Below, piece after piece: positions 1-10,100 of a stretch of 64,000 bases of DNA; positions within the stretch are counted from its first letter, which is position 1, and each line of letters opens with the position of its first letter. The notes under the pieces were generated by a model. The model saw nothing but the letters and a program-made list of their open reading frames with translations, was not told the origin of the DNA and did no database searches. Made by a program: the position numbers and the translations under genes. This DNA is from Trypanosoma brucei gambiense DAL972 (Eukaryota; Euglenozoa; Kinetoplastea; Trypanosomatida; Trypanosomatidae). The stretch spans positions 135,749-199,748 of the forward strand of contig NC_026735.1 of assembly GCF_000210295.1 (NCBI RefSeq), given 5' to 3'.

Positions 1-836
1 TTGCTGTCCTGAGGAGCAAGCGGCTCCGCAATCTGAAAGTAAAACTTCGAAGGGACTTCCGCTGCCTCGGCTAGCACAGCTTCGGTGTTGTCTGTTTCTA
101 ACGGCAACGACTTGGAAAAGCGCCGCAATATGACATTCTCACGAGTGATGATGTCGGCCCATTGGTCCCTGTCATACACTGTCTCTGGCACTGCTGTGGT
201 CATATCCGCCGCCCCCACTGCAGCGCTGCTCGAAATTGTGCTTTCAACCACCTGCTTTAGGCGCGCACCGACGGGTTCACGCCGAAGCATTCCTGCCGCC
301 ACGTCGTATTGCTCGCGCAGGTATTCAAGACCCTCGTCGCTGTTCGGTCCGCTGCCATCCGGCAGGAGTAAACCGGCTTCCTGCGCTTGCTGCCATGCCG
401 TCTGTACGTATGCCTCCGCTGCTTCCAGAGCTGCCAACCGCCGTTGTTCAGAGAGGCGCCCACGAAAGACTTTATTATGTTCCACAATGGCAGTCATGGA
501 GGTGGTGGGTACACGTGTAAAACCCCCTTTTAACACTACCCACACTGTCCCACCGCGGGTTTTGCGCCGCGGCCCCCTCGTGCGTCGGCTTTTATCGCTA
601 CTGCTTTTCCCCTTCTTACCCTTCTTGCTGTTGCTCTTCTTTTTCTTGGGCTTCTTCTCGGATGCCTTGCCGGTTCTGGGCTTGCTCGGACTTGCGCTCC
701 CTTCTTCAGTCCGAGCGGCCGCTCGCTTTATTACACGCTGCTCTCGTGCATTAGCGCGAGCCACGTGGAAAAGCCTACCCAATTCTTGGACCAAAACCTT
801 CTCGTCCTGAAGGGTTCTCGCACCACCGCGCCGCAT
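1..836 (-). CDS. Hypothetical basic protein, 3' end cut by window edge
   Basis: I translated this by hand from the ATG at 836; the frame stays open for 278 codons to the left edge, so the C-terminus is missing. A stop codon lies four codons upstream, which fixes the start. The N-terminal ~40 residues are Arg/Ala-rich and helical; residues ~50-75 form a dense lysine tract (runs such as KKPKKKK and KKGKKGK) followed by an RRTRGPRRKTR block, which could be a nuclear or nucleolar signal or an RNA contact. Beyond ~residue 100 comes an acidic, Ala/Glu/Gln-rich helical region containing 'RRLAALEAAEAYVQTAW'. I do not recognise a family. The coding strand agrees with all other genes here. That it is a gene is fairly sure; the function is unknown. 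Confidence 0.75.
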   Translation of the reverse strand, partial: MRRGGARTLQDEKVLVQELGRLFHVARANAREQRVIKRAAARTEEGSASPSKPRTGKASEKKPKKKKSNSKKGKKGKSSSDKSRRTRGPRRKTRGGTVWVVLKGGFTRVPTTSMTAIVEHNKVFRGRLSEQRRLAALEAAEAYVQTAWQQAQEAGLLLPDGSGPNSDEGLEYLREQYDVAAGMLRREPVGARLKQVVESTISSSAAVGAADMTTAVPETVYDRDQWADIITRENVILRRFSKSLPLETDNTEAVLAEAAEVPSKFYFQIAEPLAPQDS

Positions 837-948
837 CTTCCTGGGCTACTAATGGAGCGCTTGTTTTTCTGCTCTTCCTTTTTTTTTTTAATATAATTTT
901 ACTGTTGAGGTTCAAACGAAACAAATAAATCGAAACGGAAGTATAAAC

Positions 949-979
<31 letters not shown>

Positions 980-1485
980 CGTACATATACACATGCGTAA
1001 ATTCATACGTTTTGTGTATGTGTGTGTGTGTGTTTTAAAGCACACTTTCGACCCTCGTAGCGCCCAGGACAGAGGAGAGTCGGAACAGACGAGGTCCTCA
1101 AGCGCTTTTGGCTTTGAAGGAAACCGTAAATCAGTCAACAGAAAGTAAGCAGAAGAAAAGTATATGATTTTATTTTCTTTTGTAATTTTCTTTGTACGTG
1201 TACAAATACGCACCCTTCAATAACGGTCGTTCCCACAACAAGTTGTACGAGCGTGTTGAAATTTACAAGTCATAAATGCGGCATCATTTCACATCCGCAA
1301 GAAAAAAAAAGTGGCATCGACATCTCACCTACAACTGGAAGTTCGTTCGCTGCTACTAACAGAGCGGATTCCCATGCGGCCGCTTATGCTTTGCTCATTA
1401 TGTATGGATTTTCATATTCTCCCAACTAGGTTAAAAGGGAAGGCGGGAGGAAAAAAAAACAAATAAAAAGTCCCAACCGCCGCTA
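837..1485 (-). other. Intergenic region between exportin-T and the left-edge gene
   Basis: AT-rich UTR sequence. It contains a (TA)n run at 949-972, a (TG)n run at about 1020-1032, and purine tracts on the plus strand (1139-1160 and 1302-1312) that act as polypyrimidine tracts on the transcribed strand. An AG at about 1112 is a possible splice acceptor for the left-edge gene. I see no coding sequence or RNA gene. Confidence 0.6.
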
Positions 1486-4400
1486 CTACGCTGCGTAATG
1501 TTGCCTCGCAAACTTCAGCATATTGCAGAAGCGCATCTTCATCTCCGTTGAGAAGCGCCCCGGCTGCTGTTGCAGAGCTGATATAAAGCCCGTCGCTTCA
1601 CTTTCACCCACCAACGGTGAAAATGTTTCATATAACATCACGGAAAGTGAAGCGTCTGCGGGGCCAAGTTTATTCATGAGTGCCTTTAGCAGGAGCCCAG
1701 TCTCGCCGATGAAAAGAAGGCTCTTCGCGTCCTTGAGGTCGAAGGTAGGGGAAAGCATCCGAGCAAATACAACGCGCAAAGCATCATTTAGCATGAACTT
1801 CATCCATGCTTCACCAGCAGCTCCAGTGCTTCCTTGACTACAGTCGTTGCGAAGAGGGTGGCGGCCAGCGCCGCTGCTTTCATTGTTCGTACAACATGGT
1901 TCAACGGTGGCTGTGACCTTCGTCATGATTTGAAGCGCAATCTTCGGTAGTTCCGTTTCTCCAGGAAGTTGAATTGCCGTGAGAAGCTGAACTAACAAGG
2001 CATTGAGATTGACAGACGGGAGAAAAAGAATGACGTGCGCACACTGTGCTTGCGCAGCACCATGAACGACGGCAAATAGCTGTCGATACACATCTCGCTG
2101 TTCCCGCATGGTTTCCGACACAATATCTGATTGATCATCCTCAGCGGAGAGTTCACCCACGGCACTAACTTTCTCGAGCAGAGGCGGCATAAGTTGCGAG
2201 AGTATTTCTGCCACGCAGGGGCCACTTCGGTGAATAAACTGAAGAAGGAACCGTAGGAGTTTGATCAACTCTTGTACCGCTTCCATCCACATCAACCAGT
2301 TGCTAGTGTACACAGGAACATACACCTTCATGGAGTCGAAGGGAAGTAGATGAGCCATTTGTGTGAAGTACTGCACTATACGGTCTCGTACGGATGGAGA
2401 CGCGTGCCATGTACTGAATACTTCCATTACATCGGATGTAACGTTATGAAATACCTCAGCCACCACTGCCTCACCGGTGGATTCCGAAACCGAATTACCG
2501 TCTGTAGCATTATTAATTTTAATACTTTCGCTACATGCGTTGCTTCCGCTGCCGCTACTGTTTTTATTAGGGGAGGTATAAGTTGCGTTATTTACTGCGG
2601 CGCCACTACCGCTACTACCACCACCACCACCACCACGGAGCCCCTTCACCAGGGCTGTGAGAAATGATATCCCGTCCGCCACCGCCTCGGCGCAAGCGAT
2701 GTTACCTACGACGGAGGCATCCCGAAGGTTTTGCCTCACGACTTGAACGACATGAAGCGTCATGGCCGTTCCTTCCGTTGCACCAGCAGCGGGTAACTGC
2801 GGCACTGTGCTCAGTAAAATTCCAATGGCCTCGTATAAATCCCGCCGGTTGCTGGGTAGGAGGTACTCCGTAGCGGCGAGGATACGTTGAAGTGCAGTAA
2901 TGATATCTTGCGCATGTGGCACCAAGGATGACTTGAGCACCTGCACGAGGTGACCAAATAAGTAACAAATTCGGGCGCGCACGTTCGGACTCGAGTTCAT
3001 AACGCCATGTGGCATAAGCAGCAGTCGTTGAAGAAGTAGTGGTATGTAATTCCTATGGTACGTGAAAAAGACGCAGTAACGGTCCAAAACCTCGAAATAG
3101 CTTACGTGTACAACAGAGCAGGTATGCTGTGGAAGGTGCTCTGAGGTGAGCACAGCGAATATGAGTTGAGCAAACTCATTGGAGCTGTCCCGCAGTTGCT
3201 CCATGCGAAAGGATTCACCTAATTCATACAAGTAGCGCAGTGCAGCCTCAGCCTCTTCCGGGCTGCTAGCCGTATTGCTGCTGCCGCCTACAGCCGCACT
3301 AATCCCTTCACAGTTGAGGCCTCTCCCATTGCTAATGTTATCAATTCCATGCGACTTTAAATCCTTGTCCTGCCCCATCACTCCGGTCTGACCGAAACCT
3401 TCAGCAGAAGCGGTCGTTGGATCGGAGGCGCTACTAGCGGCCCGCGCAACGACTTCCCGAAGATGCGGCATTACAACTGCAGGATGATCCCTAAACAACA
3501 GCCGCATTATGTTGTGCATCTGCTTGCGGCGGTCGATGATGTCATCCATCCAAAAAGGTTCCTCATTCTCTGCCACGCCTCCTATGACCGTGTGGTCGTA
3601 AAGTGCACGAAGGAGCTGTGCTGCCTGCTCCTCACGCAGAGCAGAGGACTTGATATACATTTGGATGAATGGAATAAGTGTATCCACAACAACGTCGTGA
3701 CGAATGCTTAGCAGTCGCAACAATTCCGGAACAACAACATCTAACGCTACTTGAACCTCACCAAGGAACTCCACAGACAGGTGACCATCAGGAACGAAAT
3801 ATGAGTGTTGTTGCTGTTGGCGCCCCTGAAAGTTCCTGCAATCCACGTTGGTGCAATCGATGCCACCTTCTGCATCTAAGCTTTCCGTGCTCCTCACACA
3901 GCTGAGTGAGGGTGGAGACGTAGCTGTTTCCGCGCTGCTGCTATTGTGGCTCATATTCGCATGGTTTCCACGAGCGCCACTCACTCCACCCCAACTGGCG
4001 TAGTTGTTGCGGTTGCTAGTGATGTGTTCATAAAGCGACAGGAACTGCATAGACACCTCCCGCACCAGTTTCGCCACCGATTCTGTAAAGTTCACATCTT
4101 CATCACTCTCTGGCGGTGCAGGTACTAAACTTACAACTCGTGGTACCGCGTCCACGACGTTGAGCTTACGCAGTGACTCTAACTTCGCAGCGGGTACTTG
4201 CTTCTTTTCTACTAACCCACACAGACACTCACATGCAGCTCCGCGAACGGTATCTGCCGAGAGCATAAAGTACAGCAGGTTGATCCACTCCGCGGTAAAG
4301 AAGAGAGAGATGTCGACCCATTCAATGTAGGTTTGCACGATGCTCATGCAAATATTTGCCAGTTCAGGCACCCGCTGTCGGCACTCACATAACGTTGCAT

Positions 4401-5145
4401 GCCAAAATGCAGTAGCACGAGGAATGACATGTTCTCGCATGGCATCCTTTAACTCCATGTCGCGCGCTCTCTGATCGCGGCTTCTATCACTTCGCTCGCG
4501 CACTGAGACGACACGTTCATCAATATATTCAAACAGCCGCAATATGTACAAAGTTACAGAATCGCGAATATGTTGCTGAAGGGATGCGCCACGGTTGATG
4601 AGCTCAAATGCATCATCAAAGAATGAACGCCAGCGAGACGGGAAGAACTCTTGCAATCCAGCCACCATCATTTGGGCGTGCTTATTCGCAAGGTAGTCGA
4701 TAGACTGCCGTTGCCGCGTGCCTGTGGCAACACCGCTCAGAACAGTGCAGTTAACCGTAGAAGAGGAAGTTGCCGTAAGGCCTATTAACGACGCACCCGA
4801 CACTGAGGTTGGCGCGTTGGATGAAAAAAAGTAGCGGTAGATAAATGAGAAGAGTGTTTTGTAGAGTTCCTCCGCCTTGGTGTCATCAACATCACGCGCA
4901 ATGCGAGGAAGATGATGCATGATGGTGTTGAATGCCCAAAAACAGCACGTGTCCTGCACCGGCTCGCTATTGATGATACCAAATGCTAAGTTAAGTCCAT
5001 CGGCGGTGACACGCAGTTCCATGAGATACTGCTCTGCCTCTTGCCGTTGCTGCTGCGTTACACCAGGCTGATACGTGTGGGTGAGCTCCATCGCCTGCGT
5101 AAAACTCTCCATTGAGAACACAATAGGGGAGCTCAGTTGCGACAT
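1486..5145 (-). CDS. XPOT: Exportin-T (tRNA nuclear export receptor, Los1/XPOT family)
   Basis: A 1219-residue karyopherin-beta that should carry mature tRNAs from nucleus to cytoplasm with RanGTP. The whole protein is alpha-helical. Two blocks match exportin-T closely: residues ~270-320, where 'IEWVDISLFF' and 'ACECLCGLVEKK' parallel the conserved 'SWIDLSLI...ACDCLFEIVNK' block, and residues ~720-790, where 'RARICYLFGHLVQVLK' and 'DLYEAIGILLS' match the XPOT 'R..YLF.R.VK.L...LYEA.GVLI' block. Length exceeds animal XPOT (~960) because of Ser/Gly/Asn-rich insertions at ~380-455, ~570-640 and around a glycine run in the C-terminal third. The start is an ATG at 5145. Family identification is firm; the T. 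brucei protein has been studied, as I recall. Confidence 0.88.
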   Translation of the reverse strand: MSQLSSPIVFSMESFTQAMELTHTYQPGVTQQQRQEAEQYLMELRVTADGLNLAFGIINSEPVQDTCCFWAFNTIMHHLPRIARDVDDTKAEELYKTLFSFIYRYFFSSNAPTSVSGASLIGLTATSSSTVNCTVLSGVATGTRQRQSIDYLANKHAQMMVAGLQEFFPSRWRSFFDDAFELINRGASLQQHIRDSVTLYILRLFEYIDERVVSVRERSDRSRDQRARDMELKDAMREHVIPRATAFWHATLCECRQRVPELANICMSIVQTYIEWVDISLFFTAEWINLLYFMLSADTVRGAACECLCGLVEKKQVPAAKLESLRKLNVVDAVPRVVSLVPAPPESDEDVNFTESVAKLVREVSMQFLSLYEHITSNRNNYASWGGVSGARGNHANMSHNSSSAETATSPPSLSCVRSTESLDAEGGIDCTNVDCRNFQGRQQQQHSYFVPDGHLSVEFLGEVQVALDVVVPELLRLLSIRHDVVVDTLIPFIQMYIKSSALREEQAAQLLRALYDHTVIGGVAENEEPFWMDDIIDRRKQMHNIMRLLFRDHPAVVMPHLREVVARAASSASDPTTASAEGFGQTGVMGQDKDLKSHGIDNISNGRGLNCEGISAAVGGSSNTASSPEEAEAALRYLYELGESFRMEQLRDSSNEFAQLIFAVLTSEHLPQHTCSVVHVSYFEVLDRYCVFFTYHRNYIPLLLQRLLLMPHGVMNSSPNVRARICYLFGHLVQVLKSSLVPHAQDIITALQRILAATEYLLPSNRRDLYEAIGILLSTVPQLPAAGATEGTAMTLHVVQVVRQNLRDASVVGNIACAEAVADGISFLTALVKGLRGGGGGGSSGSGAAVNNATYTSPNKNSSGSGSNACSESIKINNATDGNSVSESTGEAVVAEVFHNVTSDVMEVFSTWHASPSVRDRIVQYFTQMAHLLPFDSMKVYVPVYTSNWLMWMEAVQELIKLLRFLLQFIHRSGPCVAEILSQLMPPLLEKVSAVGELSAEDDQSDIVSETMREQRDVYRQLFAVVHGAAQAQCAHVILFLPSVNLNALLVQLLTAIQLPGETELPKIALQIMTKVTATVEPCCTNNESSGAGRHPLRNDCSQGSTGAAGEAWMKFMLNDALRVVFARMLSPTFDLKDAKSLLFIGETGLLLKALMNKLGPADASLSVMLYETFSPLVGESEATGFISALQQQPGRFSTEMKMRFCNMLKFARQHYAA

Positions 5146-5614
5146 TTATATTTTCCCCTTCCTTTTCGTTTTTTTTTTTTGCTCAGAATCCTAAAAAGAC
5201 TACCCTAAAGGCACACGAACCACTAACGACCGTTCCAACTGATATGTATATATACAAATATATATAACTATATATCTATATATATATATACACTGCTAAA
5301 GGTAACGCGTGCAATGTGACAATAAGAGAGGTGGAGCGCTCCTTGCTCTTTCCGTCCCCCTCTTTATATATTTATATATATATTTTATTTTAGCCGCTTG
5401 ATACTTAATTTCTTCTTTTTCTTTCCTTTTGTCTTGCGCTTAATATACCTGTTTATATTTCCTTAAAAGAGAAACCCTTAATTTTAGATTTACAAAATTC
5501 TACGTTTCCTCTTCTTTTTTTTATTTTTTACTTTACTCCTCTTCCGTCCGGTGGTTCAGCCCCACGGTGCCCCTGGGCGACGTGGTGTCCTTTCCCCCTT
5601 CGTTGAAGAATACA

Positions 5615-5705
5615 CTTCAGCAAATGGAAACAAAAACAAATACCAAAAAGAAAGAGAGAAAGAAAAAAAAAATAGAAAAGAGAAATACGATAAAAGATAA
5701 AAAAA
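5615..5705 (-). promoter_or_regulatory. Candidate trans-splice acceptor for exportin-T
   Basis: On the transcribed strand a ~60-nt pyrimidine tract (5640-5705) is followed by the first AG at 5616-5615. This implies a ~470-nt 5' UTR containing upstream ATGs, so a closer acceptor is possible. The sequence immediately upstream of the exportin-T ATG is purine-rich on this strand and cannot serve. Confidence 0.35.
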
Positions 5706-6326
5706 AATATACACACACAAATAAATAAAAAAATATATATATAATAATAATAATGAATAAAATAATTAACTTCCACGGGTACTCTCTTTTTCCATAAATG
5801 CGGTTCTGATGATGATGATGATGATGAGAATAGCACTAGTACTAGTAGCTCACAGTTCATGAAGAACGGCACCAGAGAGACAATGCGATTAATAAAGAAA
5901 AAAAAAAGAGAAGCGAATTAAAAAAAAGAAAGAAAAAAGGAAGTCAACCCGAGCACATATTATGAATGACGAAAGACTGAGTGTGGGTCGCTGTAGAGGA
6001 TATACACACAATTAAGCCTGCAAAAAAAGAGGGGGAGGGGGAGGGGAGTTGAAATTCTTTTTTTTTTAAAGATTAAAAAGGAGAAAAAAAACATAAGAGT
6101 TTATCGGACAGTCATCAGAAAAAAAACATAATTCCGCGGCATCGCAGGGAATAAGGGATGAAAAGGAGTCACGTAATACTAACAAAGGCAACGCAGACAC
6201 AGAAAAGGGCAGCAACGGCAACGAAAGCAGTAGTAAACAGTTTTTTTTTCCTTTTTGGTGCGACGAGGCGTAAGAAAACAAGGGGGAGAAAAAAAGAGAA
6301 AGGCATAAACAAAACAAAACAAAACC

Positions 6327-6330
<4 letters not shown>

Positions 6331-6368
<38 letters not shown>
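6331..6368. repeat. (CA)n microsatellite
   Basis: About 19 uninterrupted CA dinucleotides in the intergenic region between ATM and exportin-T; likely length-variable between strains. Confidence 0.95.
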
Positions 6369-6372
<4 letters not shown>

Positions 6373-7189
6373 TACTTCAGCTTCCGCCTTCCTTTGCCAT
6401 TTCCTTTCATTTGTTACTTGCGAATACCGTTACACACAAACTCTCTCTCTCTTTTTCTTTCTCACTCCCACACACACACACGTGCTCTTTTTATTTTTAT
6501 TTTTTCCCTTTCACACAACCGTCATCTCACTTTAGTACGCATGGTACAATCGGGAAGCTTCTGCTCGTGACACATTGTGTTCAACCCCGTAGACGGTCCG
6601 CTGCGTGCGCATATAGAGCTAAGGGCACATGGACACAGACTAAGCCAATAGAATAAACAAAAATAACAGTAAAAAAAGAAGAGGAGGGGAGGGAGTGGTG
6701 AAAAAAAAAAATGATGTAACCCTCTATTTCTCTCCATTCTATTTTCGTTTCTTTTTTTTTTTCTTAAAAAAAAGTTTTGGGTAGTAGGAGGATGCATTAC
6801 TTAGATAAAACTATTTACTAATCCCTTTTTTCAGGAACCTTCTTCCAATCTCTGCGTATGGCAAACTAAGTTTCTTCTCTTCTCTTCTTTTGTTTTCATT
6901 TCTTTTCCTCTTCTTGCTTTGTCTCCTATGAGCTGCACAAGGAACTTTCCACACTGAAACATGCAAGAATACAAACAAGCGTGAACACGCCCGTCTGTTT
7001 AACTAAGTACGTGTGCAAGGATTTTTTACTTCACAACGTGAGCCAATCATCACCAACTGAACCACCACCATGACGGACAAAGGAAAAAAAAAAGCAACAA
7101 TAACAAAAACAACAACAACACAAGAAAGTGCAGTCCATTGAACAACCAAACGCGTAATGGACGCATAATAATAATAATAATAATAATAA

Positions 7190-10100
7190 TCACAGCCAAG
7201 GTGACCAGCCGTGAAACATTTGGGCCAACAGTTCCGTGTTCTGCGCTGTTTGGAGTAACTTCTGTACATGGGTGCGCACGCTGAGCAATTCGCCAGATTC
7301 GTAGCCTTGAATTTTTTCCATTACACGGGAAAGTACCCGCTCTGCATCGGCGTATGTTGGCTTCTTTCGGTGCACACCCACGCCTTGCTGCCGTGCTGAG
7401 TTGGCGCCACTACCGTTACTGTCCTGTTCATCTTGTTGAGCATTCTGCTGCTGCTGCTGCTGCTGTTGCGGGGGTATAATTGAAACTGCCCAACGAGAAA
7501 GCGGGTCATGCGCACAGGCTGCGAGAATTGTGGTAAAAAACTCCTTCTGCCCGCGAAGTAGTTGAAGTGCGGCTTGGCAGTGGTGGCGGAACGGTCCCTC
7601 CGTCCCCTGCACACCAAAGCCATCAACAATATTACGGGTTAGTCTAAAGGGAACCAACTCCGGCACGTGCAACAACTTTCCTTGATCAAAGGCGAAACCA
7701 AGGTCAATGTGCACCAACTCAGCGCGACCCACGTGGAGGAGTAAATTGTTGGCATGACGGTCGCCAAGGCCGAGTATGTAGCCGAGCATGCTTGATGCCG
7801 CCACACTACGGGTGTACGCTTCCCGCCGCTGCAACCACTCCTGTGGTGTAAAGAAATGTTCAAGGAAGAAATAATGGAGGGCGGGACTGAACTCTGCATA
7901 GAGGGAGAGTAGCACAGCGTGCTTTTGCGTTTTGCTTGCCTCATTGAGGCGCGCTCGACACACTTTCGAGGTGATTTCAGTGGGAAAGTACCGCTCATGA
8001 GCACCGGTAGGGTTCTTACTGCTGCTACTGTTTAAGTAACGGTCCAGTGGTATGGTACCATCCACCCACTCAATCAACCCAACGGTTGGGGCAAGGGGTA
8101 CAACATTGTAGGTATATATGTGGAGTTGCCGCGTTAAGGGGTGCTTCTCAAACAAGGCATTTGATAAGCCAAACACTTGCTGAATTAGAGAATCTTGACG
8201 AAGGTCATCCTGAGATTTAAGCAACTGCTGGACTGTGCGACCATCACTTAACACACAGCGGAGCACCTTTGGAACGTTAATCCCCCCAGGCGTTCTGAAA
8301 GTGCTCTTGTACTTCATAACTCGCGGCACTTGAGCCCGTTGCTCATCTTGCTCGTGCCTCAGTAGGGACGCTGACAGCGCAGAGTTAGTCGCGGGAACAG
8401 TCAGCGTGGGAGGCGGGATAGAAAGATCTTGCAGCGCGTCGCTGATAAGCATAAAAGTTTTCGGAATATTGCACTCCACATTGTCAGCAGCATCTGCGCG
8501 GTGAAAGGCCAGTTGTATATAGGCTTCGGAAAGGCTCTCTGCATCAGTGATAAACTTCCTTCGGCACTCAAATGCAGAGGCGTCCTCTGCGTCACTACTT
8601 GTTTTCTTACTGCTGCCGGTGCTCTTACTTTTCCCCCAAGGTTGTGCACTCGGTTCTTTAAGGGAAGTTAGAATACGTCTGGCGATAGCAACTTTTTCCT
8701 CATCTACCACATGCACAACTCCACCACTGGAGGCACCTTTACCTCCGGTGTCTCCCACACCTGGGCCAAACACATGTCCATTCGCAAGCGCAAGAAGCGG
8801 CCATACGGCACGTAGTGGCTGCTCCGTTGCAACTCGGTGCACCAATGTTTCAAGGTTTTTATTATCTAAAGACGTGCCCAGTTGCGCCACCAGCTGTGAG
8901 TAAAGGGGAAGAAACTTGTGCAGAGGCGTGTTGCTTATGGCCTTTGATATGACGTTGTCCGTAGCGGGAGAGGTGTCTTTTCGCACATAGCTTTCATCTT
9001 GATGTAACCACAGTGACACAAAACCAAACACCGCGAGGATGTCATTATCATCACCATCATGTCCACTCAGTTGCAAGAACCGCGAGTAGCCATTCAGTGC
9101 ACTTCGCCTGTACAGAGCGTAAGATTCCGCTTCCTCCACAAACTCCCTCTCATCACAAGCATGCTCTGCAATGAGGCCTGAAATACGGCGCCGCAAAAGA
9201 TTCTTCTCCTCTCTGCTCACCCCAGATTTGGATAGTTGCTCTTGTTTCTGCTGCAGCTCGGTGCGTGTGTGGATCAAGCTCTCCATACTTTTTTGCATTG
9301 TGCGATAATTGTAACTGCGTAGCCGCTCGGCAATGTCACGTGTGAGAGTATGACATAACCTGGCTAGTTGCAGGCTGCAATATCCAGTCCGGTCGTCAAT
9401 GGCGCATCGAGTAAAGAAGGGATCACGCACTATCTGTGAAAGGGGAACCAGTCGAGCCTCGGTAACCCAAGCAACGAGCTGCAAAACGACAGGTGGCATC
9501 AGCGAAGGATTCTTTGGAAATGATAGTCCAGGCACACCCACAGCAAAAGGAGAAAGGAACGAAAACTGTGGATCTCCAGAAGCTCCTACCTGCGGAGAAG
9601 CTGGCGACGGTGCTGCAATGTTCTGAAGAATAGCAATTGCGCGATGTGGGTAGCCGCAAGCAAACTCCGCACGGGCATGTACGAGAGCTATAAGAACGGA
9701 AGCTGGTAAACCACATGAGCTCGTGGCGGCCTGCAGTACGGGGTTCAGGTTGCAATCCGGGCCGTTCGAGCCATGTGCCTCAACACTACCACCGCCAACA
9801 CCGCCATCAACCACTGTTGAGAGCTCTGCGTAGGACGAAACCCATTGCCGAACCAAAAGCGGTTTGTTCGAGCACAGTGCTCGCTCACTGCATACTTCCA
9901 GATGCGTAAGCCACCACTGTGGTTGTTTACAGACAACACAGAGTTGCTGTTGCACGCTGTCCAGAAGTTGAAGTTCGTCATACGGCAGACGCACGTGCGC
10001 GAGGGAAGTGCCAACCCATCGTGGAGGTCTTGCGGAACCCACTCGAATTTCATGCTTACCGCAGTCCTCAATTTGCTGCAAAGCTTCCGCCCGCAACATT

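Larger units (their letters stand above)
5146..7189 (-). other. 2-kb intergenic/UTR region between ATM and exportin-T
   Basis: No convincing gene. Composition swings between purine-rich and pyrimidine-rich blocks, with microsatellites: TA-rich runs near 5242-5290, (GAT)n at 5810-5827, a long (CA)n at 6331-6368 and (TAA)n at 7165-7190 directly after the ATM stop. The transcribed strand has a strong pyrimidine tract at about 5640-5700. The segment 6540-6650 has ordinary composition but shows neither a reading frame nor a tRNA fold. It is probably the ATM 3' UTR plus the exportin-T 5' UTR. Confidence 0.6.

Noticed and set aside
85..810. 241-codon frame on the plus strand
   Set aside because: It is antisense to the basic left-edge gene, whose lysine codons read as Leu/Phe-rich sequence on the other strand; the minus-strand frame is coherent and agrees with all neighbours.
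5150..5186. Plus-strand pyrimidine tract ending in GCTCAG, resembling a splice acceptor
   Set aside because: It is antisense to transcription and no plus-strand gene follows it.
6558..6600. GTTCAACCC resembling a tRNA B box
   Set aside because: No T-arm, acceptor or anticodon stem can be formed around it on either strand.
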